Positions 35,122-43,040 of a DNA stretch of 64,000 nt are shown piece after piece (within the stretch, counting starts at the first letter, position 1; every line of letters begins with the position of its first letter). The notes under the pieces are model-generated. The model worked only from the letters and a program-made list of their open reading frames with translations, did no database searches and was not told where the DNA came from. The stretch lies in contig JAJDEH010000057.1 of NCBI GenBank assembly GCA_029259935.1, positions 1 through 64,000 of the forward strand, in the 5' to 3' direction. The stretch comes from Planctomycetota bacterium (GTDB lineage: Bacteria; Planctomycetota; Planctomycetia; Pirellulales; Pirellulaceae). Made by a program: the position numbers and the translations under genes.

Positions 35122-35958
35122 GTGCTTCTTGGCGAGCCGGCACGAACTGCGTACGACCTGAACTTTTCGTTGCTCGGATTTCGAGTTCGTGTCCACCCTC
35201 TGTTCTGGCTGGTTGCCCTGCTAATTGGCTTCGGCCTTACGGAGCGCAAGCCGGAAAACGTGATCATGTGGATCGCGACGATGTTCTTCTCGATCTTGCT
35301 CCACGAGTTGGGGCACGCACTGGCGTTTCGGCGGTGTGGGATTTCTTCCCACATCGTGCTGTATCATTTTGGCGGACTGGCTTGTCCCGATTCGATGTTT
35401 GGATCGGGAAAATCGCTCAATTCGCGGGAACAGATTTTCGTTTCGGCCGCGGGGCCAGCGTTTCAACTTATTCTGGCAGCCACGGTGTTTTTCATGTTGC
35501 GCGCCACAAATCACAGTGTTCCTTATCACCTGTGGCCCTTTCCTTACGAAATGTTGTGGGGAGAGACTAAGCCCGGTCCGAACGAAACGCTAAACAACTT
35601 GGCTTTCTACTTGCTGTTCGTCAATTTCTATTGGGCATTGCTTAACCTCTTACCCCTCTACCCCTTGGATGGTGGGCAAATTGCTCGCGAGCTTTTCACG
35701 ATGCGCGATGGGTGGAACGGTGTGCGTCAGTCCTTGTGGCTCTCGGTCATTACAGGAGTGGCGGTTGCGGTGTTGGGCCTGACATATGGTCGTTTTTTCT
35801 TGGCCATCATGTTCGGATCGTTGGCATTTTCTAGTTGGCAGATGATCCGGCAAGGTGGTGGGGGCGGCGGCTTCGGTGGGGGTGGATTCGGCGGCGGTGG
35901 CGGATTTGGTGGAGGCGGCGGGACGTGGGGTAGTGGCGGCCGGCCTTGGGAACGATGA
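35122..35958 (+). CDS. Site-2 protease family (M50) intramembrane metalloprotease with Gly-rich tail
   Basis: 278 residues from the GTG at 35122. A TTG at 35086 would add 12 residues; the GTG is preferred because LLGEPARTAYDLNFS is a natural start. Zinc motif HELGH is at 61-65, with the third ligand Asp183 in LYPLDGGQ. About five hydrophobic helices are visible (FWLVALLIGFGL, VIMWIATMFFSILL, FQLILAATVFFML, FYLLFVNFYWALLNLL and LWLSVITGVAVAVLGL). The last 30 residues are almost pure Gly with Phe (repeated GGGGGFGG units), an odd flexible tail. The substrate is unknown. It lies 81 bases after lpxB. Confidence 0.88.
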   Translation: MLLGEPARTAYDLNFSLLGFRVRVHPLFWLVALLIGFGLTERKPENVIMWIATMFFSILLHELGHALAFRRCGISSHIVLYHFGGLACPDSMFGSGKSLNSREQIFVSAAGPAFQLILAATVFFMLRATNHSVPYHLWPFPYEMLWGETKPGPNETLNNLAFYLLFVNFYWALLNLLPLYPLDGGQIARELFTMRDGWNGVRQSLWLSVITGVAVAVLGLTYGRFFLAIMFGSLAFSSWQMIRQGGGGGGFGGGGFGGGGGFGGGGGTWGSGGRPWER

Positions 35959-35977
35959 CGCAAACCGAGGTGCAGAG

Positions 35978-36763
35978 GTGAATTCGCCCAGCCAACCGCG
36001 TCCCAAGGTCGTTCTGTTGGGGGCCAGCAACCTCGCACGGGGGATTTCTTCCGCGATCCAAGGGTCTCGCGAGATCCTTGGCGAGCCGCTCGACCTGTTT
36101 GCCGCCATCGGACACGGCCGTTCGTATGGATTGACCGAAACGCGCGTTTTGGGACGCAGCTTGCCAGGAATTTTGCGATCGGGAATTTGGGAGGCGCTCG
36201 ATTCGAATCCCGCCGGCCCGACTTTCGCGCTGCTCACCGATATCGGCAACGACATTCTTTACGGAGTGCCGGTCGACGAAGCGGCCTCTTGGATCGAAGA
36301 ATGTCTCATTCGTTTGAAGCGCGACTCGGTCCGAATTGTGTTGACCGAACTACCTTTGGAAAGCTCGGCGCGCCTCGCGCGCTGGCAATTTTCAATTTTA
36401 AGGTCAATTATTTTTCCGAGCAGTTCGTTGCGTTTCGAAGACGCCTTATCAAGAGGAGCAAAACTTAACGAAGCGATCGTTGAACTTGCCGCGCGCCATG
36501 ATGTTCACCTGCTGCGTCCTCAACTTCATTGGTACGGCTTCGATCCGATTCACGTAAGAAGTCGCGTTTTCCCGCAGGTATGGCGCTGTTTTTTTTCAAC
36601 TTGGATCGATGAAGAGCCGCAAGTCGCGCGTCCGTACTCAATGCCGCGCCGCGTTTCCGCTTATCACTTGCGGCCAGAAAAACGTCGCCTGTTTGGCGTT
36701 GATCAACATCATTCGCAACCGTTTCGCACACTCGATGATGGAACCACGCTGTCGTTTTTTTGA
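35978..36763 (+). CDS. SGNH/GDSL hydrolase-like protein
   Basis: 261 residues starting at a GTG with GAGG upstream; earlier in-frame starts overlap the M50 gene and encode its Gly-rich tail in another frame. The chain begins with VVLLGASNLARG, where the Ser of GAS takes the place of the GDS nucleophile. It continues with AAIGHGRSYG and LLTDIGNDILYG (block III GxND). Near the end YGFDPIHVRSR fits the DxxH of block V. These fit an SGNH-type esterase or acyl hydrolase; the substrate is unknown. No signal peptide is seen. The gene ends where base composition turns AT-rich. Confidence 0.7.
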   Translation: MNSPSQPRPKVVLLGASNLARGISSAIQGSREILGEPLDLFAAIGHGRSYGLTETRVLGRSLPGILRSGIWEALDSNPAGPTFALLTDIGNDILYGVPVDEAASWIEECLIRLKRDSVRIVLTELPLESSARLARWQFSILRSIIFPSSSLRFEDALSRGAKLNEAIVELAARHDVHLLRPQLHWYGFDPIHVRSRVFPQVWRCFFSTWIDEEPQVARPYSMPRRVSAYHLRPEKRRLFGVDQHHSQPFRTLDDGTTLSFF

Positions 36764-37236
36764 TCGGTTACGTAAAAAGCGTATTGACAAAAGTTTGTCG
36801 ATTCCTATCGTTTGTGAAATTGATTGATCGTCATTAACAACGACTGAAGATTAAGACGAAGGCGATTGAGTTTGAAACGATCTTGAAGGAACAAGATTGA
36901 AGTTCGGTTTGCTTGACTCAACTAACTCAATGACGAATCGCACTCACAATTTTTGTTCAACAAGCGACTCATTGCTCTTGACGTTTTTTTTGTAATCAAG
37001 AAGATTTACGAATAATTCTATTGCACAATTTTTGTTGATTCGTACAACTGAATCAAAGGAGTATCGTAAACCACTTATCTTGTTGTTGATTCGTCAAGAC
37101 CAATGACGCGATAAACAACGGGCTCACGATCGAGCGAAGTGGTTTTGGATTGTCGGCGAGATGTGCTCGTTGACATTGGGGATTTGGAACCCCATGAGAC
37201 GGACCTCGCCCAAACTTTTTTTACGGAGGACGGACT
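36764..37236. other. AT-rich intergenic region / leader of the histone-like gene
   Basis: This stretch (especially 36780-37080) is clearly richer in A and T than the rest of the window. It contains two copies of CACAATTTTTGTT (36945 and 37024), two of GTTGATTCGT (about 37035 and 37085), a GACAAA-AG-TTTGTC palindrome (36786) and runs of T. No ORF of note. Its last 115 bases may be a structured 5' leader with a TGGGG/CCCCA hairpin. Confidence 0.5.
36784..36811 (+). promoter_or_regulatory. Sigma70-like promoter candidate in the AT-rich region
   Basis: A perfect TTGACA (36784-36789), a 16-base spacer and TATCGT (36806-36811, 4 of 6). A second pair closer to the gene is TTGATT (37086-37091), 18 bases, GATAAA (37110-37115). 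Either could drive the histone-like gene; the first could also make a non-coding transcript. Confidence 0.4.
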
Positions 37237-37368
37237 GTGGCCAAGAAGAAAGCTGCTAAGAAGAAGGCGACCAAGAAGAAGGCCGCCAAGAAGACGACTA
37301 AGAAGTCGACCAAGAAGAAAGCCACTAAGAAGAAGGCCAAAAAGAAGGCCGCTAAGAAGAAGAAGTAA
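37237..37368 (+). CDS. Lysine-rich histone H1-like small protein
   Basis: 43 residues starting at a GTG 9 bases after a perfect GGAGG. The protein is almost only Lys, Ala and Thr: repeated AKKKA, TKKKA and AAKKTTKK units, ending KKKK. More than half of the residues are Lys. It resembles the C-terminal tails of histone H1 and the bacterial H1-like proteins known in chlamydiae and planctomycetes, which bind and condense DNA. The Shine-Dalgarno, the in-frame stop and the hairpin downstream make it a real gene despite its size. Expected to be nucleoid-bound in the cytoplasm. Confidence 0.85.
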   Translation: MAKKKAAKKKATKKKAAKKTTKKSTKKKATKKKAKKKAAKKKK

Positions 37369-37458
37369 CTCCTTGGCTGGTCGCAACTAGCCCCAAGACT
37401 GTCCGTTCTTTAGGACGGAACTTGGCCCAAGGATTTCTTCTGAAGGATCCGACGAGAA

Positions 37459-37489
37459 AGGGCCGCGGAACTTAAGTTCCTGCGGCCCT
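37459..37489. terminator. Strong hairpin between convergent genes
   Basis: AGGGCCGC-GGAACTTAAGTTCC-T-GCGGCCCT: an outer 8-bp stem closed by a perfect 14-nt palindrome, about 90 bases after the histone-like stop and 58 bases from the mrp stop. It is likely a bidirectional terminator. A weaker TCCGT/ACGGA hairpin precedes it near 37400. Confidence 0.7.
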
Positions 37490-37547
37490 AATGTTTGCGC
37501 TGTGTGAACGGCCCGATTTCGGCCGTCATTCTGGCCTGCTTGGGCCC

Positions 37548-38642
37548 CTATCCCAACACTGGCAACTGTGGTTGCGGCGGTTCTTTGGCGGCAAGTTCCG
37601 CTAGATGCTTGGACAGGTTATAGGCGATGTTGTCCAGACAGGGAGCGACGGCACTATCATCGAAATTCGCCGCGCACGTTCCTTCATCCCCGCGTTCGCG
37701 AATCTGGATATTGATGGGCACTTCCCCTAGAAAGGGGATGCCGTGCTGCTCGGCGGCAGCTCGCGCGCCGCCACGTCCAAAGATATCGTAGCGTTTGTTG
37801 CAATCGGGGCAGACAAAACCGCTCATGTTCTCCACGATGCCCATGACCGGCACATTGACTTTCTTCAGCATGTCGATGGCCCGCACCGCGTCCAGCAACG
37901 CGACTTCCTGAGGTGTGCAGACGACCACGGCACCGGTATTGCCCGGCAGTGCCTGGGACAACGACAAGGCCACGTCGCCCGTTCCCGGCGGCATGTCGAC
38001 GATCAGATAATCCAACTCGCCCCAATCGCAACTGCCTAAGAAATCGTTGATCAACTTGTGCAGCATGGGCCCGCGCCAGACCACGGCTTGATCCTACGCG
38101 ATGAAGAAACCGATCGACATGACTGGCACGCCGTTCCAATCCAGTGGCTTGAGTCCTTCGGGGCCCGTCACGTCCTCTTGAGTCCCGGAGACGCCCGTCA
38201 GTTTGGGGATACTCGGCCCATAAACATCCGCATCCATCAGTCCCACTCGGCAACCGGCCCGCTTTAGCCCGTAAGCCAACGCGGTCGATATCGTACTCTT
38301 TCCCACGCCGCCCTTGCCGGACCCCACGGCAATGACATTCTTGGCGGTCAGGCCCAACTGTCCGATCTTCTGCGGTGGACGCGGGTGAATGGCAAGCTGA
38401 ATGTCGACCGAGGACAACTGAGGCAACGCCTGCCGCAGATGCTGCTCGACCTGGGCCTTGACGTCTTCGCGCAATGGCGAGGAATGGGTTGTTAGACCGA
38501 GCGAAAGGGAAACCGATTGATTCCCAGTGACCTGAACATCGCTAACCTGTTCCATTTGGACGATGCTGCGTCCGCTTTCTGGATCCTTAACTTCCGCCAG
38601 GGCCTGTTGAACCGCGGACTCGGTGACTACCGCGTCGCTCAT
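37548..38642 (-). pseudogene. mrp: Mrp/NBP35-family Fe-S carrier ATPase interrupted by in-frame TAG
   Basis: One reading frame of 364 codons from the ATG at 38642 (GGAGAG upstream), broken only by TAG at 38094-38096 (codon 183). Before it come an N-terminal DUF59/MIP18-like domain (VVTESAVQQALAEVKDPESGRSIV), the P-loop GSGKGGVGKST (108-118) and LMDADVYGPSIPKL. After it the frame continues DQAVVWRGPMLHKLINDF, then YLIVDMPPGTGD, the cluster ligands CPDC (278 and 281) and FLGEVPINIQIRERGD. Mrp proteins assemble or carry 4Fe-4S clusters in the cytoplasm. In the family this position (after GFF/L-V-x, before DQA) is often Glu or Pro, so a GAG to TAG change is the simplest explanation. It is either a recent nonsense mutation, a base error or readthrough. 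Both halves are otherwise intact. Confidence 0.85.
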
Positions 38643-38690
38643 TGATCTCTCCACGGGAAATGGTTTGGTAATTTGATATTGATAGTGAAT

Positions 38691-39119
38691 TCAGTCGCCC
38701 CACGGCAATCGAGCCATGATCGCCTGTCTTGGAGACGTGTCTTCCACGTTGGTTGACGACAAGACTCGCCGAGAGATTGCCGCCACGGTGGCCATCTGCC
38801 GCGTGTTAAAGACGGCATGAATCGCGCCCGCTTCGCGCACGCGTGTTTCCAGGTGTTCGGTATCCGGTTGCCCCAACACAACACAATGTGCCTTCGGAAA
38901 CGTCTGATTGACCAGCAGCAAAAATTCATACACCCGCTCGGCGTTCTCGCTGGTCAACTCGACTCCGACCATGCTCGCGGGGCTTCGCTGCAATTCCGCC
39001 AAGCAATCGCGCCGAGTGCGGACCTCGTAAACTCGAACATCCGCCGTTCCCAACTCGCGGCGCAGACCGACCGCCCATTTCCCTTTTTTTTCGAAGATCA
39101 AGACGCGGGTCGGGGGCAT
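38691..39119 (-). CDS. Response-regulator receiver-like protein without clear phosphorylation site
   Basis: 142 residues. Alternating strands and helices (RVLIFEKKGKWAVGLRREL, VRVYEVRTRRDCLAELQRSPASMVGVEL, AHCVVLGQ, AGAIHAVFNTRQMATVAAISRRVL) follow the (beta-alpha)5 receiver pattern. The third strand reads MVGVEL, where an active receiver would show a phosphorylated Asp. It may be a non-phosphorylated pseudo-receiver. It ends 49 bases before the mrp start on the same strand, so they may share a transcript. No DNA-binding domain. Confidence 0.65.
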   Translation of the reverse strand: MPPTRVLIFEKKGKWAVGLRRELGTADVRVYEVRTRRDCLAELQRSPASMVGVELTSENAERVYEFLLLVNQTFPKAHCVVLGQPDTEHLETRVREAGAIHAVFNTRQMATVAAISRRVLSSTNVEDTSPRQAIMARLPWGD

Positions 39120-39249
39120 ACGGGAATCCGCCAGTTTGGTGTGACTCTGAAGCCATCGTAGAACCGACCAAGGGGATTGGCAACCGGAGCGATGTGGCGC
39201 GGGGACGCCACCAGTGTGAATGCCCCTTTTCTTGGAGAAACGGGAGATC

Positions 39250-40272
39250 TTATCCGTTGATTTCCCGCCAGCGGTCGATAACTTGCTGGGGCGTGGCGGT
39301 CCCCGTGGTGCCCAATTGCTGGACGGTGATGGACGCTACCAAATTGCCCACGATAGCCGCTTGTTCGGCGCGACCGCCAGACAACAGCGCGGCAACGATG
39401 CCACTGGTGGCGCTATCTCCAGCCCCCACGATATCGACAGGACCTTCCACTGGGCAGGGTGGTACTTCGACCGTCGTTCCGTCCGGAAAGGCGACAACCA
39501 TGCCCTGCTCGCCCGCAGTACAGAAAACGGGACGCTTCGTCTTCTCCGTCAACCTTTGGGCGGCCACTTTAAAAGGTTCCGGTTGGTTTTGATCAATTCC
39601 CGCCGCATCGATGAGTTCTCGGTCGTTGCCTTTCAAGATCCCAAACGGAAAAGCGCCCAGTCGAGTGCGACTGTCGACAAAAACCAGTTTGTCGGGTTGT
39701 TGAATCGTCAGCTCGTGCAAACAGTTCCGAACTTCGCTGCCGACCACGCCCCACTCCGCTTCGTTGACTTGATCCATCACGATCAAGCCGTCGACCTGTT
39801 CAAAAACCTGTTTCAAATTGTCACGGACCGCGCTAATTGTGGTTTCCGTCAGCGGCCCGCGAGTGCGGACATCCAAACGATTTAGCTCGACCCACTCGCC
39901 ATCAGAATTTCGTTGAAGCGGCTTGGTGTAGGTTGGCGTCAGCCGGTCGCCTGTCCGCAGAATGAAGTCCCGCTGCACCGGCATACCGCTTAGCGACTGA
40001 AGCAAGTCATACCCATGGCCATCGTCTCCAATGACCGTGACGGGAACGAGCTGGCCAACTCCCAGAGCCGCCAAATTATTCATGACGGTGCCGAGCGCGC
40101 CCGGAGAGTTGCGGACCGACTGGATTTGATACGCATCCAAGCCGGTCTCGATCGAAATCTCGCGGACTCCCGGTTCGATGTCGAGATAGCGGTCGAGGAA
40201 CAAGTCCCCCACCAAGCCAATTTTCAGCCCGGAAAACGACGACAACATTGCCTTGAGCGACGACAGGTTCAT
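39250..40272 (-). CDS. PfkB-family sugar kinase (HldE/RfaE kinase-domain-like)
   Basis: 340 residues from the ATG at 40272, which overlaps the HAD gene's stop by ATGA, so translation is coupled. PfkB/ribokinase fold: KIGLVGDLFLDRYLDIEPGVREISIET at the start resembles the heptose-7-phosphate kinase domain of HldE. The ATP/catalytic motif near the C-terminus is DIVGAGDSATSGIVAALLSGG with the catalytic Asp in GAGDS. No nucleotidyltransferase domain is fused. With the overlapping HAD phosphatase it could serve an ADP-heptose-like pathway, which is inference from motifs and pairing. Confidence 0.85.
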   Translation of the reverse strand: MNLSSLKAMLSSFSGLKIGLVGDLFLDRYLDIEPGVREISIETGLDAYQIQSVRNSPGALGTVMNNLAALGVGQLVPVTVIGDDGHGYDLLQSLSGMPVQRDFILRTGDRLTPTYTKPLQRNSDGEWVELNRLDVRTRGPLTETTISAVRDNLKQVFEQVDGLIVMDQVNEAEWGVVGSEVRNCLHELTIQQPDKLVFVDSRTRLGAFPFGILKGNDRELIDAAGIDQNQPEPFKVAAQRLTEKTKRPVFCTAGEQGMVVAFPDGTTVEVPPCPVEGPVDIVGAGDSATSGIVAALLSGGRAEQAAIVGNLVASITVQQLGTTGTATPQQVIDRWREING

Positions 40273-41087
40273 GGCACGCCCAGCATCGAGAGCAACGGGG
40301 CGAGTTGGCGGTAATCCGCGACGATCAAATCCGCACCGGCTTCGATCAAGCGAGTTCGTTTCCACGGATTGACGCCCTCGCGAGTCTCTTCATTGCTGGC
40401 CACGCCGACAGCCAACCCGCCCACTTTCTTTATCTCTTCTATTTCCACATAGCCATCACCAACCCCAATGATCTCCCGGCCAGCCACGCCTGTTTCGGCA
40501 ATGATCTTTTCGATGATCATCGCTTTTGAGAAATTTTGATAGTCGTCCAAGGCCCCGTACACTCGCGAGGAAAAATACTCATCAAATTGCAAGACCTTCA
40601 ATTCGTCCTCGACATATTTCAAATCCGTACCCGAGGCCAAGTAGAGGGTCAGGCCGTGGTCATGAAGGGCCTTCAGCAGCGAATCCGAACCGGGAACCGA
40701 AAACTCCTCGGCAGCAGCCGTTCCGCAACGCACGGCCGCGACACGTTCGCCCACCTCGGCCCACAGCCGATCGTGATAGCGATGTTTGTACTGCAGCGGC
40801 TCTAGCGGCTGGCCGCCCCGTTTTTCTACCTCGTCCGCCAGCCGAATCATCTGGTAGATCGTTTGCCGGCCCGTGAGCCGCACGACGAAGTCTTCCACCA
40901 TTCGCCACAGTTCTTCGGATGATTCGCCCGATTCGGTTTTCCGCAACTCTTCGACCATCATCGGAATCATCACCGCTTGCCAGTTTTGCCGCAGCAACGA
41001 CAGGGTTCCATCGAAATCAAAGATCGCCGCCTGGAAGGGGCCGCGGGGATAGCTTTCGTTGACGATTTCGACGGACGAGTGAGTCAT
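40269..41087 (-). CDS. HAD-superfamily phosphatase
   Basis: 272 residues. Motif I is AAIFDFDGTLS with the nucleophile Asp24 and acid/base Asp26. A helical cap (about 35-120) contains MIPMMVEELRKTESGE and GRQTIYQMIRLADEVEKRGG. Motif II is LYLASGTD. Motif IV is IIGVGDGYVEIEEIKKVGGLAVGV. It is larger than GmhB-type phosphatases, so the substrate is open. The stop overlaps the start of the PfkB-type kinase by 4 bases, pointing to one sugar-phosphate pathway. Confidence 0.88.
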   Translation of the reverse strand: MTHSSVEIVNESYPRGPFQAAIFDFDGTLSLLRQNWQAVMIPMMVEELRKTESGESSEELWRMVEDFVVRLTGRQTIYQMIRLADEVEKRGGQPLEPLQYKHRYHDRLWAEVGERVAAVRCGTAAAEEFSVPGSDSLLKALHDHGLTLYLASGTDLKYVEDELKVLQFDEYFSSRVYGALDDYQNFSKAMIIEKIIAETGVAGREIIGVGDGYVEIEEIKKVGGLAVGVASNEETREGVNPWKRTRLIEAGADLIVADYRQLAPLLSMLGVP

Positions 41088-41177
41088 GGCTGGAACGGAC
41101 AGTGGGAATGGAACGAAGTGGCCGTGTTGACGATGGTACTCGACAGACTAGCCGCCGCAAGATGAGCGACGGGACGT

Positions 41178-42971
41178 CTACTTGGGCACATCTTTCTCCA
41201 CCTTCGCGTCGTCATCGGGGATAATCGGCTTGGAGGCGTTCATTCCCAAGGCGGCCAGCCCGGCGATCCCGAACGCCCCCGCACAGGTCATGAAGGCCGC
41301 GTTCCAGTTTTGCGTCGGCCCTTCACCCACGATGTAGATCAGGACCGGAGTCGCGACCGCCGCGCCCAGGTTGCCCCACATGTTCCCCCATCCCAAAACC
41401 GACGCCGTGTATTTTCCGCCGACATCTTGCATGAAGGCCCACATGGCACCGGTGCCCATGTCGGTGGAAAACGCGACGATGGAAAACGCGAAAACGGCCA
41501 GATAAGGGGAAGGTTCAAACAGGCAGGCAATGTAGGCCCCCATCGCGAGGAAACGCGTCAGCGCAATGGGCAGTGAACGGCCCCAACGCACTCCGACCAG
41601 CCGCGTCAAGACGTCCGTCACAAGGCCGCCGGCGAGCATTCCCGCCCAACCCACGAACAGCGGAATGGATGCCAGCACTCCGCGTTCTTCGATCGGCACC
41701 TGGTGCACGGTTTCCAAATAACGGGGTAACCACGTTACCAAGAAGATCCAACCGACGTTGGTACACCACTGGACGAGGCAATTCATCCACATGCTGAAGC
41801 TGGTTACCAACTTGTCGAGCGGCACCACGCCCACCTTGCCGTCTACCCGGGGTGCATTCTTCGGCCGTCCTGCCGCGATGAGATCTTGCTCGGCCTGATT
41901 GCAGCTTGGATGGTCGACCGGCTTGTCCCGCGAAACGAACCAAAACAGTTGGGCGACCACGATCCCCACCAAGCCATAAGCCATCATCACATAGCGCCAT
42001 CCCGCGCCGTAGACCTTCTTGATCGACTCGGGATAGGCCGCTTCCAAAATGAGCCGGTTGAGCCGTTCGATTTCGGCTTTCTTCAGGCGGTTCCGTTTGC
42101 CCTTGAGATACTTCTTGGCTTCCAAGGACAGAGGCAGCTTGGCGACCTGATCATTGGAGAACAGCTCCCTTCGACTCAGCATCTTACTCAGATCAGCGGC
42201 CAGTTGGGTGGCTTCCTTGGCGGACAATTTCGGCGCGGGAGGATCACCCTTGCGATCCTTGTTCTCGTCTCTTCGCGTCTTAACCTTCTTGTACCAGTCA
42301 AGAAATTTTTGCGATTGGTCTTGGACAACTTGTTGGCTTGGCGAAGAAAGCCCGGCGGTGACCCGGTTGCCGATTGACTTGATCGCTTGATCCTTCGGCT
42401 TGTCGACGCGCCCCTGTGTCAGTTCATAACTAAGCCGCGGTGCATTCAGCAGATCCGTGTCCGTGATCAGCGACGACGTCGACGTGGGGACGAACTGCAC
42501 GATCAGGAACGCCGTTAGTATGGGGGCCAAGAATCCGCCGATACGGCCTCCGAAGGCAATGACGCTGCTGGCAAGTCCGCGGCCCGAAATCGGTATCCAT
42601 TTGCTAACTAGATTCGCGCCGGTGGGGTACGCGCCCGCTTGGCCGAATCCGAAGCCGAGCCGCAAGGCCAACAGCGCGGCAAACACCCCCGCCAGTCCGG
42701 TCAAGCCGGTGAACAGCGACCACAACAAGATGTACAACGTCAGCATCAGGCGAGCGCCAAAGCGATCCGTCAACCAACCGGCGGGCACTTGGCCCAGCGC
42801 GTAAGTCCAAAAGAAAGCGCTGAGCATCCAGCCGACCTGCCAATTGGTCAGTCCTAAATCTTCCTTGATGTAGATTTCGGCAAACGAGATGCAGAAGCGG
42901 TCCAAGTAGAGCAATACCGACATCAACGCGGCGACGACAACCACTCGAAAACGCACATACGAAGGATTCAC
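41178..42971 (-). CDS. MFS transporter with large loop insert between TM5 and TM6
   Basis: 597 residues, against about 430 for sugar-acid/anion:cation symporters. The family features are present: LLYLDRFCISFAEIYIKEDLGLTNWQVGWMLSAFFWTYALGQVPAGWLTDRFGAR (TM1, TM2 and motif A) and GQAGAYPTGANLVSKWIP. TM5 (IGGFLAPILTAFLIV) ends near residue 158. TM6 begins at GWRYVMMAYGLVGIV (324 on). The 160 residues between them are hydrophilic, Lys-rich helix (KKVKTRRDENKDRKGD, KGKRNRLKKAEIERLNRL); close homologues usually have only a few residues here. Six more helices follow. The enolase-superfamily enzyme gene next to it suggests uptake of a sugar acid. Confidence 0.9.
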   Translation of the reverse strand: MNPSYVRFRVVVVAALMSVLLYLDRFCISFAEIYIKEDLGLTNWQVGWMLSAFFWTYALGQVPAGWLTDRFGARLMLTLYILLWSLFTGLTGLAGVFAALLALRLGFGFGQAGAYPTGANLVSKWIPISGRGLASSVIAFGGRIGGFLAPILTAFLIVQFVPTSTSSLITDTDLLNAPRLSYELTQGRVDKPKDQAIKSIGNRVTAGLSSPSQQVVQDQSQKFLDWYKKVKTRRDENKDRKGDPPAPKLSAKEATQLAADLSKMLSRRELFSNDQVAKLPLSLEAKKYLKGKRNRLKKAEIERLNRLILEAAYPESIKKVYGAGWRYVMMAYGLVGIVVAQLFWFVSRDKPVDHPSCNQAEQDLIAAGRPKNAPRVDGKVGVVPLDKLVTSFSMWMNCLVQWCTNVGWIFLVTWLPRYLETVHQVPIEERGVLASIPLFVGWAGMLAGGLVTDVLTRLVGVRWGRSLPIALTRFLAMGAYIACLFEPSPYLAVFAFSIVAFSTDMGTGAMWAFMQDVGGKYTASVLGWGNMWGNLGAAVATPVLIYIVGEGPTQNWNAAFMTCAGAFGIAGLAALGMNASKPIIPDDDAKVEKDVPK

Positions 42972-43040
42972 GACAATACCGCCACGGGAAGAAGACGAGG
43001 AGGGAAGGGGACGAAGATAGTTTACTGACTGGCGCTGGGA

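Noticed and set aside
37075..37386. 103-residue leucine-rich minus-strand ORF
   Set aside because: It is the complement of the Lys-codon repeats (AAG read as CTT) of the histone-like gene.
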